Source of the DNA: Plotosus lineatus
Lineage: Eukaryota > Chordata > Actinopteri > Siluriformes > Plotosidae
NCBI GenBank assembly: GCA_024760905.1
Contig: CM045734.1
Location: forward strand, 2,456,747 to 2,520,746
Reading direction: 5' to 3'
DNA length: 64,000 nt
The notes under the pieces are model-generated. The model did no database searches. It worked only from the letters and a program-made list of their open reading frames with translations, and was not told the DNA's origin. How positions within the stretch are numbered: position 1 is the stretch's first letter; each line of letters starts with the position of its first letter. Shown here one piece after another: positions 12,450 through 23,655 of the stretch. Position numbers and translations under genes: made by a program.

Positions 12450-12497
<48 letters not shown>
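10336..12497 (+). mobile_element. Rex3 (RTE-clade) LINE, 5'-truncated, with (GAT)n tail
   Basis: Three frames (10340-11209, 11149-11928, 11858-12454) together give an almost complete Rex3 linker, reverse transcriptase and C-terminal domain. Visible are LDWQTGVVVPIFKKGDRRVC, MCFVDLEKAFDRV, VRQGCPLSPILF, the catalytic FADDVVLL (GCGGATGAT at about 11660) and the C-terminal WLGHLVRMPPGRLPGVVFRA. Stretches near 11098 and 11540 match the Rex3-specific primer sites as I remember them. Frameshifts near 11160 and 11905 inactivate it. The endonuclease is missing. The 3' end is a (GAT)n run at 12450-12495, typical of RTE elements that end in short repeats rather than poly-A. Confidence 0.88.
12450..12495 (+). 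repeat. (GAT)n 3' tail of the Rex3 element
   Basis: About fifteen GAT units directly follow the last Rex3 codons (GRR) and end in an A run. The Tc1 fragment starts immediately after. Confidence 0.9.
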
Positions 12498-13217
12498 AAA
12501 AGTACTTTGGACCACTGAGCAACAGTCCAATGCTGCTTCTCTGTAGCCCAGGTCAGGTGCTTCTGCTGCTGTTTCTGGTTCAAAAGTGGCTTGACCTGGG
12601 GAATGCGGCCCCTGTAGCCCAGAGACTCAGTCTACTGCCTGCACAGGTCCCCCAAGGTCTGGAATCGGCCCTTCTCCACAATCTTCCTCAGGGTCTGGTC
12701 ACCTCTTCTGGTTGTGCAGCGTTTTCTGCCACACTTTTTCCTTCCCACAAACGTCCCACTGAGGTGCCTTGATACAGGACTCTGGGAACAGCCTATTCAC
12801 TCAAGAATTTCTTTCTGTGTCTTACCCCCTTGTGAGGGTGTCAATGATGGCCTTCTGGACAGCAGTCAGGTCGGCAGTCTTACCCATGATTGCGGTTTTG
12901 AGTACTGAACCAGGCTGGGAGGTTTTAAAAGCCTCAGGAATCTTTTGCAGGTGTTTAGAGTTGATTCGTTGATTAAGGTGATTAGGTTATTAGCTCATTT
13001 AGAGTACCTTTTCATGATATGTTAATTTTTTGAGATAGGGATTTTGTGTTTTCATGAGCTGTATGCCAAAATCATCAGTATTAAACAATAAAAAACCCGA
13101 AATATTTCAGTTGGTTTGCAATGAATCTAAAATATATGAAAGTTTAAGTTTTATCAGTACATTACAGAAAACAATGAACATTATCACAATATGCTAATTT
13201 TTTGAGAAGGACTAGTA
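12497..13217 (-). mobile_element. Tc1 element fragment (family B, antisense, 5' part only)
   Basis: The minus strand runs from the outer terminal repeat (AGTCCTTCTCAAAAAATTAG near 13195-13214) through a start region matching MGKTADLTAVQKAIIDTL at about 12840-12890 into the middle of the transposase. It then stops at the Rex3 tail. It matches the longer copy at 53893-55442 throughout. The DD34E catalytic half is absent. The region after the DNA-binding domain carries a deletion close to the one in the 54-kb copy, though with different end points. Confidence 0.85.
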
Positions 13218-13309
13218 TTAATAAAGCAGGTGGTCTTGAAACCAAAGTTATATGTGTGAGTCTTCACGTGTTAGGGCAGTTATAGACGCCGTATTGATAG
13301 CCAACAGCG

Positions 13310-13545
13310 GGTTTACAAACAGTAGTCCAGTTTCCTTCAGCATCCTGTTGGTTAACAGCACTGATGGCGATCGTTGTTTACCCGGGCCTTGACTCATCCG
13401 GTATTATAATAATAATAACATAATATTGATGCTTTGCATATCAAATTTGGCAAATGTTTTACGTCGGATGCCCTTCCTGACACAACCCTCTGCATTTATT
13501 TGGGCTTGGGACCGGCATGAGAGAGAACACTGACTTGTGCCCCCC
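13310..13545 (-). mobile_element. RTE LINE 5'-UTR fragment, antisense
   Basis: Read on the minus strand it contains GTCAGGAAGGGCATCCGACG, then CGGGTAAACAACGATCGCCATC and CAGTGCTGTTAACCAACAGG-like words. These occur in the same order in the leaders of the RTE copies at 38190-38400 and 42940-43140. No coding part remains. Confidence 0.75.
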
Positions 13546-14030
13546 CATCCATTGGCTGGATTAGCTACTGTATGTCTATCAGTCCAAAAAATGGAAAACA
13601 TAGTCGTAGTTCTACTTAGTTTTAAGTAAACTCTGTGACTTTACTCTGACCTTGATCTTGACAAAATCATATCTTGTCCCCACCACATTTATTGACAATC
13701 CATGTGGGGGGTGGGGTGAGTGGATGGGGGGTGGTCAGGATTTTGTTCACAAACAAATGGACATACAAACAATGATTTTCTTTTTGTGCTCTGAAGTAAT
13801 CACATATCTAGTGTTTTACGTATACAGTAGCCCTTGACTGTTCGTGGTTTTGCATTCACGGTTTGAGTATTCGTGGACTGCCAAGCAACTGACACGTTAC
13901 TTAAATTCAGCCAATGGCTGCCCTCCTTCCTGTTGATTGGTTGAGATGATGTAACGCCCCTTTTTCCTCATTTGTGCACAAGTTTTCAATGAGCCTCTTT
14001 TTTTGTGTGTTTTAATTACCAGTTAAGCTG

Positions 14031-14645
14031 TATGATGCCACTTAAACGCTGTGCGTCTTCTCTGGCTAAGCGCTTGAAAAGGTAATGACGTTGGATGTCT
14101 CTTCTGAAGAAATAAGACTTTCTGCTGTAGAAACGACAGTTTCCTGTGACGTGCCTGAAGAGAAATAATCATCTGAAAGCACTCTAGTATTCAAGTCTTT
14201 TTCAACCATTATTCCAGTACAGTACCTAAGTTAATGTTTAGATTAATGTACCTAAGTTAATGTTTGTGTGTGTGATTTTATGTACTGTGGTGTAGCATGT
14301 TTATCATTTTGTTTTGTTTATCCAATTTATTACATTTCATGTTATTTTATGTTCTTTTTGTTATGGTCTGCATTTTGAGGGGACTTTGATTTTGATGGCT
14401 GTGTTCTCTAACACTCCGCTCCAGCTGAGGGGCGTGGCTGAGCTGCTCCGTGGCTTCTAAACATTCTAAACATTAACTTAGGCACTGTACTGGAATAATA
14501 ATGGAAAAAGACTTTAATACCACAGCTTTACATTAGTTCATAAGATTATCTTCAGCCATTTCAGAGGAAACTGTCCTTTCTTCAGAAGAAAGTCTTATTT
14601 CTTCAGAACAGACGGCGCTTAGCCGGCGTTTGAGTGGCATCATAG
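14031..14645. repeat. Large inverted repeat (arms 14031-14240 and 14467-14645)
   Basis: TGATGCCACTTAAACGC at the left arm has its inverted counterpart GCGTTTGAGTGGCATCA at the end of the right arm. The inner ends CCTAAGTTAATGTTTA and TAAACATTAACTTAGG are exact inverses. In between, GAAGAAATAAGACTTTCT and its inverse also match. The arms are diverged (perhaps 75-80% by eye) with a loop of about 225 bases. The right arm is repeated a third time at about 15753-15915 because it lies in the tandem duplication. Confidence 0.8.
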
Positions 14646-15579
14646 AACTTAAATTGATAATAAATTATACTGTACAAAATGAAAACATATACATACTGTA
14701 TGTATGTATATACAGTCAGCCCCCAATTTACGAAATTAATTCGTTCCTGAGCCATTTTCGTATCGTGGGGATTTCGTAAGCAGGGGTCACATCTTACATG
14801 TTAAACACCTAATTCGTTCCAAGTCTCCAGTCCTTGGACTGGATAAACCCCATAAACCCTTTAAAAATGATAAAAGTACACCAATTTTGTGTGAAATATG
14901 TGTTAAAAGTAAAAGAAAATTATTTATTAAACCATTTTATAAACATATTTATTAATTAAACCATTATTAAACATTTTTTATTAACACACACACACACACC
15001 CCTCTCTCTCTCTCTCTCTATCACCTTCTCTCTCGCGCGCTGCAGGCCACGCCCACAAGACTTGGCATTCAAAGCGTATTCCCTGCTTGACAAACTCAAC
15101 TTTAATTTGATTCCTTGTCTGTCTGTCTTCCTTTCAGCTTTTTCCCTTTTACTCGGGAGTCGCCACAGCGAATCATCTGATTCGCATGTTTGATTTGGCA
15201 GAGGTTTTTACGTCGGATGCCTTTCCTGTCACAACCCTTTTAGCAAGGGACAGAAACACGCTGACGACTTTGCAGCTACTCTTTACGAAAGTCAGCAATG
15301 GTTCTTTTACATGCCTCACACCATAGACAATGAGAGACATGGCCCGCCTTTGATAACCTAGTTAGCCGCACTGGGGGGGCAGTGACAACCTGTGGAGAGT
15401 GGGACTCGAACCCCAACCTTTGGATCAGTGATCCAGCGCCCTTTACCACTAGACCACCACTGCCCCTTTAATTTGATCCCTTGAGGGATCGGAATTCCAC
15501 ATGAGCTCAAATGCGCCCACATTTATTCAACATTTACTGAATTAAACAACTTAGAAAAACCTAAAAACTAAAGCGTTAT

Positions 15580-15618
<39 letters not shown>

Positions 15619-15752
15619 TGCGCGCACTGCGGGCCACGCCCACAAGACTTGATTTCAAAGCGCATTTCCTGCTTGACAAACTCAACTTTAATTTGATTCG
15701 TTGAGGGATCGGGATGGAAGATGAGCTCAAATGCGCCCACATTTATTAAACA
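14486..15752. repeat. 1.27-kb tandem duplication, copy 1
   Basis: Starts TGTACTGGAATAATAATGG and runs to ACATTTATTAAACA. The same unit begins again at 15753. The two copies differ only by a handful of small indels and substitutions (for example ACTCGGGAGTCGCC here and ACTCGAGTCGCC in copy 2), so the duplication is recent. The unit carries the right arm of the inverted repeat, the left part of a MITE, a SINE and CT-rich subrepeats. Confidence 0.93.
15118..15465 (-). mobile_element. RTE-tailed tRNA-SINE inside duplication copy 1
   Basis: Antisense copy with the tRNA-like head at 15405-15465 (TGGTCTAGTGGTAAAGGGCG as read on the minus strand, then GGTTGGGGTTCGAGTCC) and the tail at 15125-15175. 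The flanks CTTTAATTTGATTCCTTG (15100-15117) and CTTTAATTTGATCCCTTG (15466-15483) form an 18-bp target-site duplication with one mismatch. Confidence 0.9.
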
Positions 15753-16846
15753 TGTACTGGAATAATAATGGAAAAAGACTTTAATACCACAGCTTTACAT
15801 TAGTTCATAAGATTATCTTCAGCCATTTCAGAGGAAACTGTCCTTTCTTCAGAAGAAAGTCTTATTTCTTCAGAACAGACGGCGCTTAGCCGGCGTTTGA
15901 GTGGCATCATAGAACTTAAATTGATAATAAATTATACTGTACATACAAAATGAAAACATATACATACTGTATGTATGTATATACAGTCAGCCCCCAATTT
16001 ACGAAATTAATTCGTTCCTGAGCCATTTTCGTATCGTGGGGATTTCGTAAGCAGGGGTCACATCTTACATGTTAAACACCTAATTCGTTCCAAGTCTCCA
16101 GTCCTTGGACTGGATAAACCCCATAAACCCTTTAAAAATGATAAAAGTACACCAATTTTGTGTGAAATATGTGTTAAAAGTAAAAGAAAATTATTTATTA
16201 AACCATTTTATAAACATATTTATTAATTAAACCATTATTAAACATTTTTTATTAACACACACACACACACCCCTCTCTCTCTCTCTCTCTATCACCTTCT
16301 CTCTCGCGCGCTGCAGGCCACGCCCACAAGACTTGGCATTCAAAGCGTATTCCCTGCTTGACAAACTCAACTTTAATTTGATTCCTTGTCTGTCTGTCTT
16401 CCTTTCAGCTTTTTCCCTTTTACTCGAGTCGCCACAGCGAATCATCTGATTCGCATGTTTGATTTGGCAGAGGTTTTTACGTCGGATGCCTTTCCTGTCA
16501 CAACCCTTTTAGCAAGGGACAGAAACACGCTGACGACTTTGCAGCTACTCTTTACGAAAGTCAGCAATGGTTCTTTTACATGCCTCACACCATAGACAAT
16601 GAGAGACATGGCCCGCCTTTGATAACCTAGTTAGCCGCACTGGGGGGGCAGTGACAACCTGTGGAGAGTGGGACTCGAACCCCAACCTTTGGATCAGTGA
16701 TCCAGCCCCCTTTACCACTAGACCACCACTGCCCTTTAATTTGATCCCTTGAGGATCGGAATTCCACATGAGCTCAAATGCGCCCACATTTATTCAACAT
16801 TTACTGAATTAAACAACTTAGAAAAACCTAAAAACTAAAGCGTTAT

Positions 16847-16885
<39 letters not shown>

Positions 16886-17019
16886 TGCGCGCACTGCGGG
16901 CCACGCCCACAAGACTTGATTTCAAAGCGCATTTCCTGCTTGACAAACTCAACTTTAATTTGATTCGTTGAGGGATCGGGATGGAAGATGAGCTCAAATG
17001 CGCCCACATTTATTAAACA
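15753..17019. repeat. 1.27-kb tandem duplication, copy 2
   Basis: Near-identical direct repeat of 14486-15752 with no spacer. Both copies contain the SINE at the same internal position with the same flanking target-site duplication, so the SINE was copied by the duplication and did not insert twice. Confidence 0.93.
16389..16733 (-). mobile_element. RTE-tailed tRNA-SINE inside duplication copy 2
   Basis: Copy of the SINE at 15118-15465, with the same target-site duplication at 16371-16388 and 16734-16751. It was produced by the tandem duplication. Confidence 0.9.
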
Positions 17020-17267
17020 TTTACTGAATTAAAACAACTTAAAAAACACTAAACTAAAAACTAAAGAGTGAAACTTCCTTCTGTCTCTATCTGGGAGGCC
17101 AGCAGGCGGGATGCTGAGAGGCAGCCGATGAGAGAGCAACTCGCGCGTCTGGCGCGTTTGAATTTTGAATTTCTTTTCGTAAGAGGGGGGTTGTTTCGTA
17201 TTTTGGGGACGGAAACTTGATGGGGATTTCGTTCAAAGGGGTCTTCGTAAATCGGGAGCCGACATTT

Positions 17268-17309
17268 TTCACAACTTTATCACAATATGCTATTTTTTTA
17301 GAAGGACTA

Positions 17310-17312
<3 letters not shown>
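17268..17312 (-). repeat. Orphan Tc1 family-B terminal repeat end
   Basis: ACTTTATCACAATATGCTA followed by TTTTTTTAGAAGGACTAGTA matches the outermost 40 bases of the Tc1 copies ending at 13217 and 55442. It is followed by (TA)n (17310-17353). No other part of the element is adjacent, so it is a remnant or an excision/recombination product. Confidence 0.7.
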
Positions 17313-17365
<53 letters not shown>

Positions 17366-17368
17366 TTG

Positions 17369-17423
<55 letters not shown>
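17310..17423. repeat. (TA)n, (TG)n and (GATA)n microsatellite
   Basis: A TA array (about 17310-17353) passes through a short TG tract into about 13 GATA units (17370-17423). Confidence 0.9.
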
Positions 17424-17424
<1 letters not shown>

Positions 17425-17734
17425 TAAAGTATGCTGTATAATGTTTATATATTTTATTAATAAATTTCACAGTACAAAATTTAAAGGTTTTTCTTAATCA
17501 TGACTATATTTTACTACATTTATACTGTATTAATGAGTAAGACTGTCTATAGAACGTGTTTAAGAAGCAGATTTTAGCGCATGTAATAGATACACAGTAT
17601 TTTACTTCCAGTTAATCATTCGTGCATGTAATATGACACATGGGATTTTACTTCCGGGTACAGAACTCGCAGATAATCTTCATTAGCGGGAGGGGCCAGA
17701 ACCAAACCCCCACGAATATCGAGGGCCTACTGTA

Positions 17735-20160
17735 TATGATTGCTTAGGTCCTGTGACATGAAAAGTGTTATCTGCGAAAGTCTGTGAAGAAAACTGAATG
17801 TAAATTTAACAGAAGCAGAGCAGACAAGTGGAATAGCATGTGCTCCTGTGATATAATGTATTACATTTCTGATTAATTTCTAATCAAATCGGAATTAATG
17901 AAGCAGCACATTAAAACACATTTTAAACAAACGTACAGTACATGACGGACAAATCCGTCCCCCGAGCGGAATCGATTTTCTTTAAAGACCCGGGGGCGGG
18001 ATCGGACCATATGATGTTTTAGTTCTGAGTTTTCATACTGTGTGCATTATTTAATCAGCCTTATATTTTTTTTTCTTCCTGGTATTAAATCACATTTTCT
18101 GAAATAATTTTCCGTGGGAAGTCATTAGTTGCCAGGGTGAGTAAAGTCCTGTGGTGCTCTGTCTGGGAACGTTTTCACACCTGAGAGATATTTACATTTC
18201 TCACTTTATCAAAGTGCTGCTCCGTCTCCCTTATTTATCGCGCTGAACTTAGTTTGCATTTATTTTTTATGCGAAGTAATAACCAACAGAGTAAATAAAT
18301 ATCCAAAGACCATTTACCGGAGCTGTTCATTACAGATTTCCCTTGAGTTGTTTCCCATGGACTGAGGAGAACAAAACGTATTAGCCTTTATTTTCATGGA
18401 TACCAGCAAGAGCCGAACACTTCTCCTAGCACTTTATGCATCAGTCTGTGTGTGTAGAACAGCCCTCGTCTGTGGTGTGCCTCAGAAGCCCCAATTTGAC
18501 CGCGGTAATCATCATTTCATCATCTGGGAAGAGATTACCCTTCAAATATGTGGAAAGAGTTGTAAATTAGGTGCGAAGTTGGGAGAGTAAGGGAGTTAAG
18601 GCAGGATTTCATACCAGCAGGACTGTGCTTTCGTCTGGGCAACATTGTGAGCCCCCACTGTCTTGCAGGAGGCGGACATCTCATTTCAACATGCAACGCT
18701 TCTCAGTTTTGATGGACCTCTGCCATTACTGCAGCAGTGAAGCTATTATGTTCCAGTTCTTGTGCTATCCTTTGCCAGAAAATCCCTCATCCCTACTCCG
18801 TGCTGGTACCAGAAGATTGTAACCCTAAAGATCCTGACCCAAATGAGCATGACCTTGCTCACTGAGAATGGGACACGTGCCTTCCTGATAAATGTTGCAG
18901 TTTTGGCTTTTTTTTTCGGTGTCATCCTTGACTGCATGATGATGCTTTGAGTACAGTGCAGGTGATAAAAATACAAGTAGAAGTTAAAGATCCTCAGTGT
19001 GTGGAACATTTATGAGGAGGAATGCTTTTCTGGATTGTTCAGGCACTTTCCAGAACTTCCTCTCACCAGTAATGGTCTATGTAAGAGAGGAAGGTAAGCA
19101 CATGACCATCTGAATGCAGCAATAACTCAAATGAAAATGGGGTCAATAACTCAAACCACAGGGGTTCACTCACTCCCAACAAAAAGGCCATTTCATAATA
19201 TACCAACATAGAACGAGCATAAGAACTTCAAAAGCCCCAGCTTCAGTGCTTAGCAAGTAAATGTCTGGGAACTAAAGTATGATGAACAGACAGACAGACA
19301 GACTGCTCCCTTTTCTTTAGCTCCCAGGCCATTTTGTCACTGAGAGCTAATAAGCAAGGACTTAAAGATCACATATATACATTTCAGAGGTGCACTCAAA
19401 GAGGAATGCTATAGCATGCCAGTGACAATGAAGCAACTACAGGCAGTGCATACATCTCTGCGGATGGGTGGTAGTATTATCAGAGAGGTCATGTGACACT
19501 CTCGTGTCACATCATGGCAAAACAACAAGAAGGCAACGTGACAGAGAGAAACAGTAGAACATTGTTAGGTGGTAAATCGGGGTAAAGACATACGTTGGTG
19601 TGTTTTTGATTTGAAAATCGTCCTCAATTTTTCTCCCCCAATTTAGTCACATCTAATTCCCACCCATCAAGTATTGCCTAACAATTGTGCGCCCCCACCA
19701 ACCAGTCTGGCAATAAAGCAAACGCCTGCTGCCATAACATGTGGTGCTGCCAGCCACATCTTTTGGAGCTGCTGTGCATGCGTATTCAGACTAACACTCA
19801 GTCCTGTCCATTTTCTGGACCATGTTGAGCTCGTGATGGATTTGAGTCATGATGAGGTGAGCGTATGTGGTCCCTTCCTATTTAGCTCCCATGGACCTCC
19901 GACTGCATCATCTTGATTCAGACTTACAATCTCCCGGATAGGATAGGATAGGATAAGATAAGATAAGATAAGATAATTATCCCGTAGGAAATTTTGGTTA
20001 CGTCGTATTATTACGACATGTGTCGCCGACAAGCAGCGCCACCTAGGTTGTTCAAGGAGTCAAGTTACAAACAGAAAAGAAGGCTCAAATCAACAACACA
20101 CAAACTGCTAGAAAATAAATACATAACAATTCTATGTTTAAAGGACCTTACACAGACCCA
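17735..20160. other. Gene-free stretch
   Basis: No coding region or recognised element is supported. Frames near 18396-19009 are short and lack domains. A (GATAG/GATAA)n tract lies at 19935-19976. Confidence 0.45.
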
Positions 20161-20164
20161 GTAA

Positions 20165-20167
20165 ACA

Positions 20168-20236
<69 letters not shown>

Positions 20237-20375
20237 AATAAATAAATCAGTAGCTAACAATAATAAATGACATTGCACTATATTATATTATATTATATTA
20301 TATTATATTATATTATATTTATTATATATTTATATATAATATAATATATATATATATATTTATTGCACTGTGCCC
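20165..20375. repeat. (AAT)n and AT-rich pentamer arrays
   Basis: About 23 AAT units (20167-20235), then repeated TATTA pentamers and TA runs (20280-20370). Confidence 0.9.
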
Positions 20376-20439
20376 ATTGTTTTGTTTGAAAAAAAGTGAA
20401 CTGTTCTCTGGGTAAACAAAATAGTTGCAACTTCAAAGT

Positions 20440-20760
20440 TAGATGTTGTCCATTCTCAGAGCAAGGTTTGGAGATAATCTACAGTCAGTATACCAGGTTT
20501 ATTTAACGAGAATCCGCTGTTTTTCCGCCGTGGTTCTTGTTGCTAGCCGCTGCGCTCCAGTCCTCTCTGGAGGTCGTGTAGTCGACTGGTGTAGTCGCCT
20601 CGTCGGGTGTACTCTCCTCGAGCCATGTTTCACAGAAACACAGCATGGAGAAGTCTTGTAGATCCCTCTGCGCTGCAATCCGAGCATGAAGCTCACCAAT
20701 CTTGTTTCGCAGACACTGACTATTTTCAAGCAGTATGACCGGGAGTGCTAACTGTAACTG
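20440..20760 (-). pseudogene. Possible CR1/L2-type LINE fragment (endonuclease start)
   Basis: In broken minus-strand frames one reads LRNKIGELHARI, AAQRDLQDFSMLCFCETWLEE, which resembles the start of CR1/L2-clade endonuclease domains (RIAFQRD...ILCFTETWL). No further endonuclease or RT motifs follow. The call depends on this short motif. Confidence 0.4.
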
Positions 20761-21049
20761 CTAACCAAGTGCCAGAGTCGTCATTCGGCCCTCCGCGGCC
20801 AGCACGTCTCCGCCCGGGTTTATTGTTGTCCAGGGAGCGGCTTGCATTGAGCTGCGGTAGCATATTAGCTCAGGATAGGAGATGAGCGTGCTCGGTTCTT
20901 AATGTCCAAAAGGACTGTGGTCTTATAGCTGTAGTACGGTCGCCCGGTCATCAACGAGCATCTCTGATCAGTTGTACATGTTATTGTATGTCTTGGCCTT
21001 CGTGTGTGCCATCTTCAACCTTCTGGTGTAAAGCCAAACTTGTACTCTC

Positions 21050-21057
21050 AAGCACAC

Positions 21058-21138
<81 letters not shown>
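21050..21138. repeat. (CA)n microsatellite
   Basis: About 44 CA units, nearly pure. Confidence 0.95.
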
Positions 21139-21141
<3 letters not shown>

Positions 21142-21239
21142 AGAGTAATTGATTTTGATCTTGGTGTTTTTATTGTATCTAAGATTTTTTAAAATTAGAA
21201 TTAAGCGGTGACAGAAAATGAATGGATGGATTCTCACTT

Positions 21240-22225
21240 TTATTTTCGCCCTGCTCCACCTTGGACTGCTTGTGGGAGGAGCTGGCTGGTTAAGAAATGA
21301 GATGTAGATTACTACATCAATTTGTAATCAATATAAAAATGTCCAGGCTCTAGAATATGAATCGATTTCCTCTGCAATCATGAAGAATGCAGTAAAGAAG
21401 CTAGATAACATCGGAGAAATGTTAGGAATCACATCGGGTTGACAGAAGTTGAAGAAATGACAAATCTGAATACTGGGCGTTTACAACCTTCTGAGTTACT
21501 TTTTGATGGATTACGACTTTCAGCTGCAGGAGATTTAAGAGGATTCTTTACGTCTATCATTTTTCTTCTAGATTTAAGTCTATATCAACAAATTTCATCA
21601 CTATACTCGTGGCACGATATTTAAAGGTGTTGAGCTGTTCAGCATGGTGGTGTCACTCACAGTCATAAGAAAAGAAAATAATTTGCTTCACTGTATTAGC
21701 TGGCAATGTGCTGAGATTAAATTGGACACTGTGTCCCTTTCAGGAAACGGAGCTCTCTCATTACTGAATCCGCCCTTTACAGAGCCCCAGAGCTAACGTG
21801 CTAACACAAGTGTTAATGAGACATCACAGGGACATGCTGCTGTGACAACCAGCTGAGCCGAGGGCCTGAGCATTCACTATTCAGCTCATCAAAGAGCAAT
21901 TCATTCAGCACTCGAGATGTTCGCAGATCAGATACTAACACCACACAGTTCTGATCATGTTCTGAAATCAAAACAACCATGAAGAAGCAGCCGCATATTG
22001 TAAGACTACCTTCACAAAGAATAAATAAATAAACAACCAGAGATTATTTAAAAGAGAAGGATTGAAACAACAGTCCATGGTTAACCAAGATAATAATTTT
22101 TGTATGTTAGTAAAAAAAAAAAAAAAAAAAAAAATAAATAAAAAAACCTCAAGTACTGAAATAAATTCAGTCTACATCTGTATATTGAATATTTTCATTT
22201 TAGCAATATTTCTTGAATTTTAGAC
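21240..22225. other. Gene-free stretch
   Basis: Nothing coding is supported. A poly-A run lies at about 22112-22133. Confidence 0.4.
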
Positions 22226-22227
22226 TT

Positions 22228-22228
22228 C

Positions 22229-22298
<70 letters not shown>
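22228..22298. repeat. (AAC)n followed by (AAT)n
   Basis: About 11 AAC units followed by about 12 AAT units. The flank at 22314-22440 (GGTGTGGTCAGGATATTGTTCA) resembles 13725-13760, an old dispersed repeat. Confidence 0.9.
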
Positions 22299-22809
22299 TT
22301 GGCCGTGGCACAGTGTTGGCCGTGCGAATGTCCTGAGTCCTGTCTGAGACTCGGGTTGGGTAGTGTCCTTCATCAAGTTTAGTGTAAATCTGTGTACAGG
22401 TGTGGTCAGGATATTGTTCATAAACAGACAGACAGACATTGCATTGACAATTGGTGAGAAAAAAAAAAAAAAGTTGGAAATTAAACTCAGTAAAGGTTTA
22501 TGCTGCTGTCCTCGCTTCCAACCTGGTAATGTTAAATAGATACCTGTAGCTCACATGGTTTCATCACAAATGCTCCTTAATGTGATTAAACAAGCTCAGA
22601 GTTTGTTTATGAAGAAGATTTTTTTGTGTTTTTTTTTTTTTTTTTTGGTTCTGAGGTATTGAGTCAGTAAACAATAATTTAATTATAAACAACACATTTA
22701 ATGGAAAGTTTTGAAGATAAAATCATAAGAAATTAAATGTATTAGAAATATATTATTTTTGCAGTATTTTAAAAATAGACACCACCCACTGACCCCCTTC
22801 TTTCTCTCT

Positions 22810-22814
<5 letters not shown>

Positions 22815-22852
<38 letters not shown>

Positions 22853-23008
22853 ATGGACTGTATAATGAGAGTTGATGTGTGTGTCTTGACCTTCTGCTCG
22901 CTAAGTGAAGAAGGAGAACAGGAAGTCGGCTGATAAACAGTTTAGACATATGAAGACCAAGCTCCCTGGGGATAGTACACCATTTTGCAACCGGTGATGC
23001 CTTGATAA

Positions 23009-23059
<51 letters not shown>

Positions 23060-23065
23060 TGGAGG

Positions 23066-23113
<48 letters not shown>
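22815..23113. repeat. (CT)n, unique spacer, then (GT)n(GA)n
   Basis: A CT array at 22815-22849, then a spacer of about 160 bases, then GT (23012-23040) passing directly into GA (23040-23113). The long arginine/glutamate or serine/leucine frames over these arrays are artefacts of the repeats. Confidence 0.9.
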
Positions 23114-23117
<4 letters not shown>

Positions 23118-23514
23118 GTTCACAAAATGAATATAAATGTGAGTGTACATGTATGAGCAATGAAAACAGAAGTCTTTTTTGTACTGTTTTCCAGACAGTA
23201 CCCTGAAACAACCATCAGCAATGTAGCAGTACAGATCATAACAATATAAATGAATCCAATTTCATCCCAAATGAAAGAAAAGACACTTATATGCAAAACA
23301 GACGAGACTATACAGCATCTGTATATTCTCCGTGAACTGATTGAGTGTGTGTCTGGCTTTTGCACCACATCACACACACGCTCCATCCTGCTGTCTGTAA
23401 TCAGTTGTGTATGTTGGAAATACTGTGCCCCAAACGAGGTAGTGTGGGTTCATCTCCTGAGCATGGATTCGCTCAATCTCCCTGCTGTTCTTACTAATAA
23501 TCTGTAACTGATTT

Positions 23515-23655
23515 CTCATGGCCCTGCGATGGCCTGACAAGCTGTCCAGGGTGTACTCTGCCGTCCGCCCGATTCGGCTGAGATAAGCACCAGTATCCCC
23601 GCGAACCTAATTAGGTTGAAGCAGTTCAGAAAATGAATGAATGAATAAATGAATT
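23515..23655 (+). repeat. L2-type SINE/LINE tail fragment
   Basis: CCCTGCGATGGCCTGACAAG, TGTCCAGGGTGTACTCTGCC, then AACCTAATTAGGTTGAAGC and GAATGAATGAATAAATGAA. This is the common fish tail mobilised by L2-type LINEs. No head is attached. Confidence 0.6.

Larger units (their letters stand above)
14711..17264. mobile_element. MITE A (AATTTACGAA ends), expanded by internal duplications
   Basis: The left end TACAGTCAGCCCCCAATTTA and the right end TAAATCGGGAGCCGACA are imperfect inverted repeats. Inside are GTTCCTGAGCCATTTTCGTA and AACCCCATAAACCCTTTAAA, words also found in MITE B at 35573-36431, so the two are related families. No transposase is present. A second left end at 15978 comes from the tandem duplication. 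Confidence 0.6.
13822..17734. mobile_element. Mosaic bounded by pogo/Tigger-like terminal repeats
   Basis: The left end, TACAGTAGCCCTTGACTGTT (from 13826), and the right end, ATATCGAGGGCCTACTGTA (to 17733), are inverted matches of each other and are flanked by TA. They resemble the CAGT.GGCCCT ends of Tigger/pogo elements such as vertebrate MER2. No transposase is present. Between the ends lie an inverted repeat, a nested MITE, a 1.27-kb tandem duplication with SINEs, and Tc1 end and TA/GATA repeats. Whether one original element spans the whole block or two element ends happen to lie here is inference. Confidence 0.5.
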
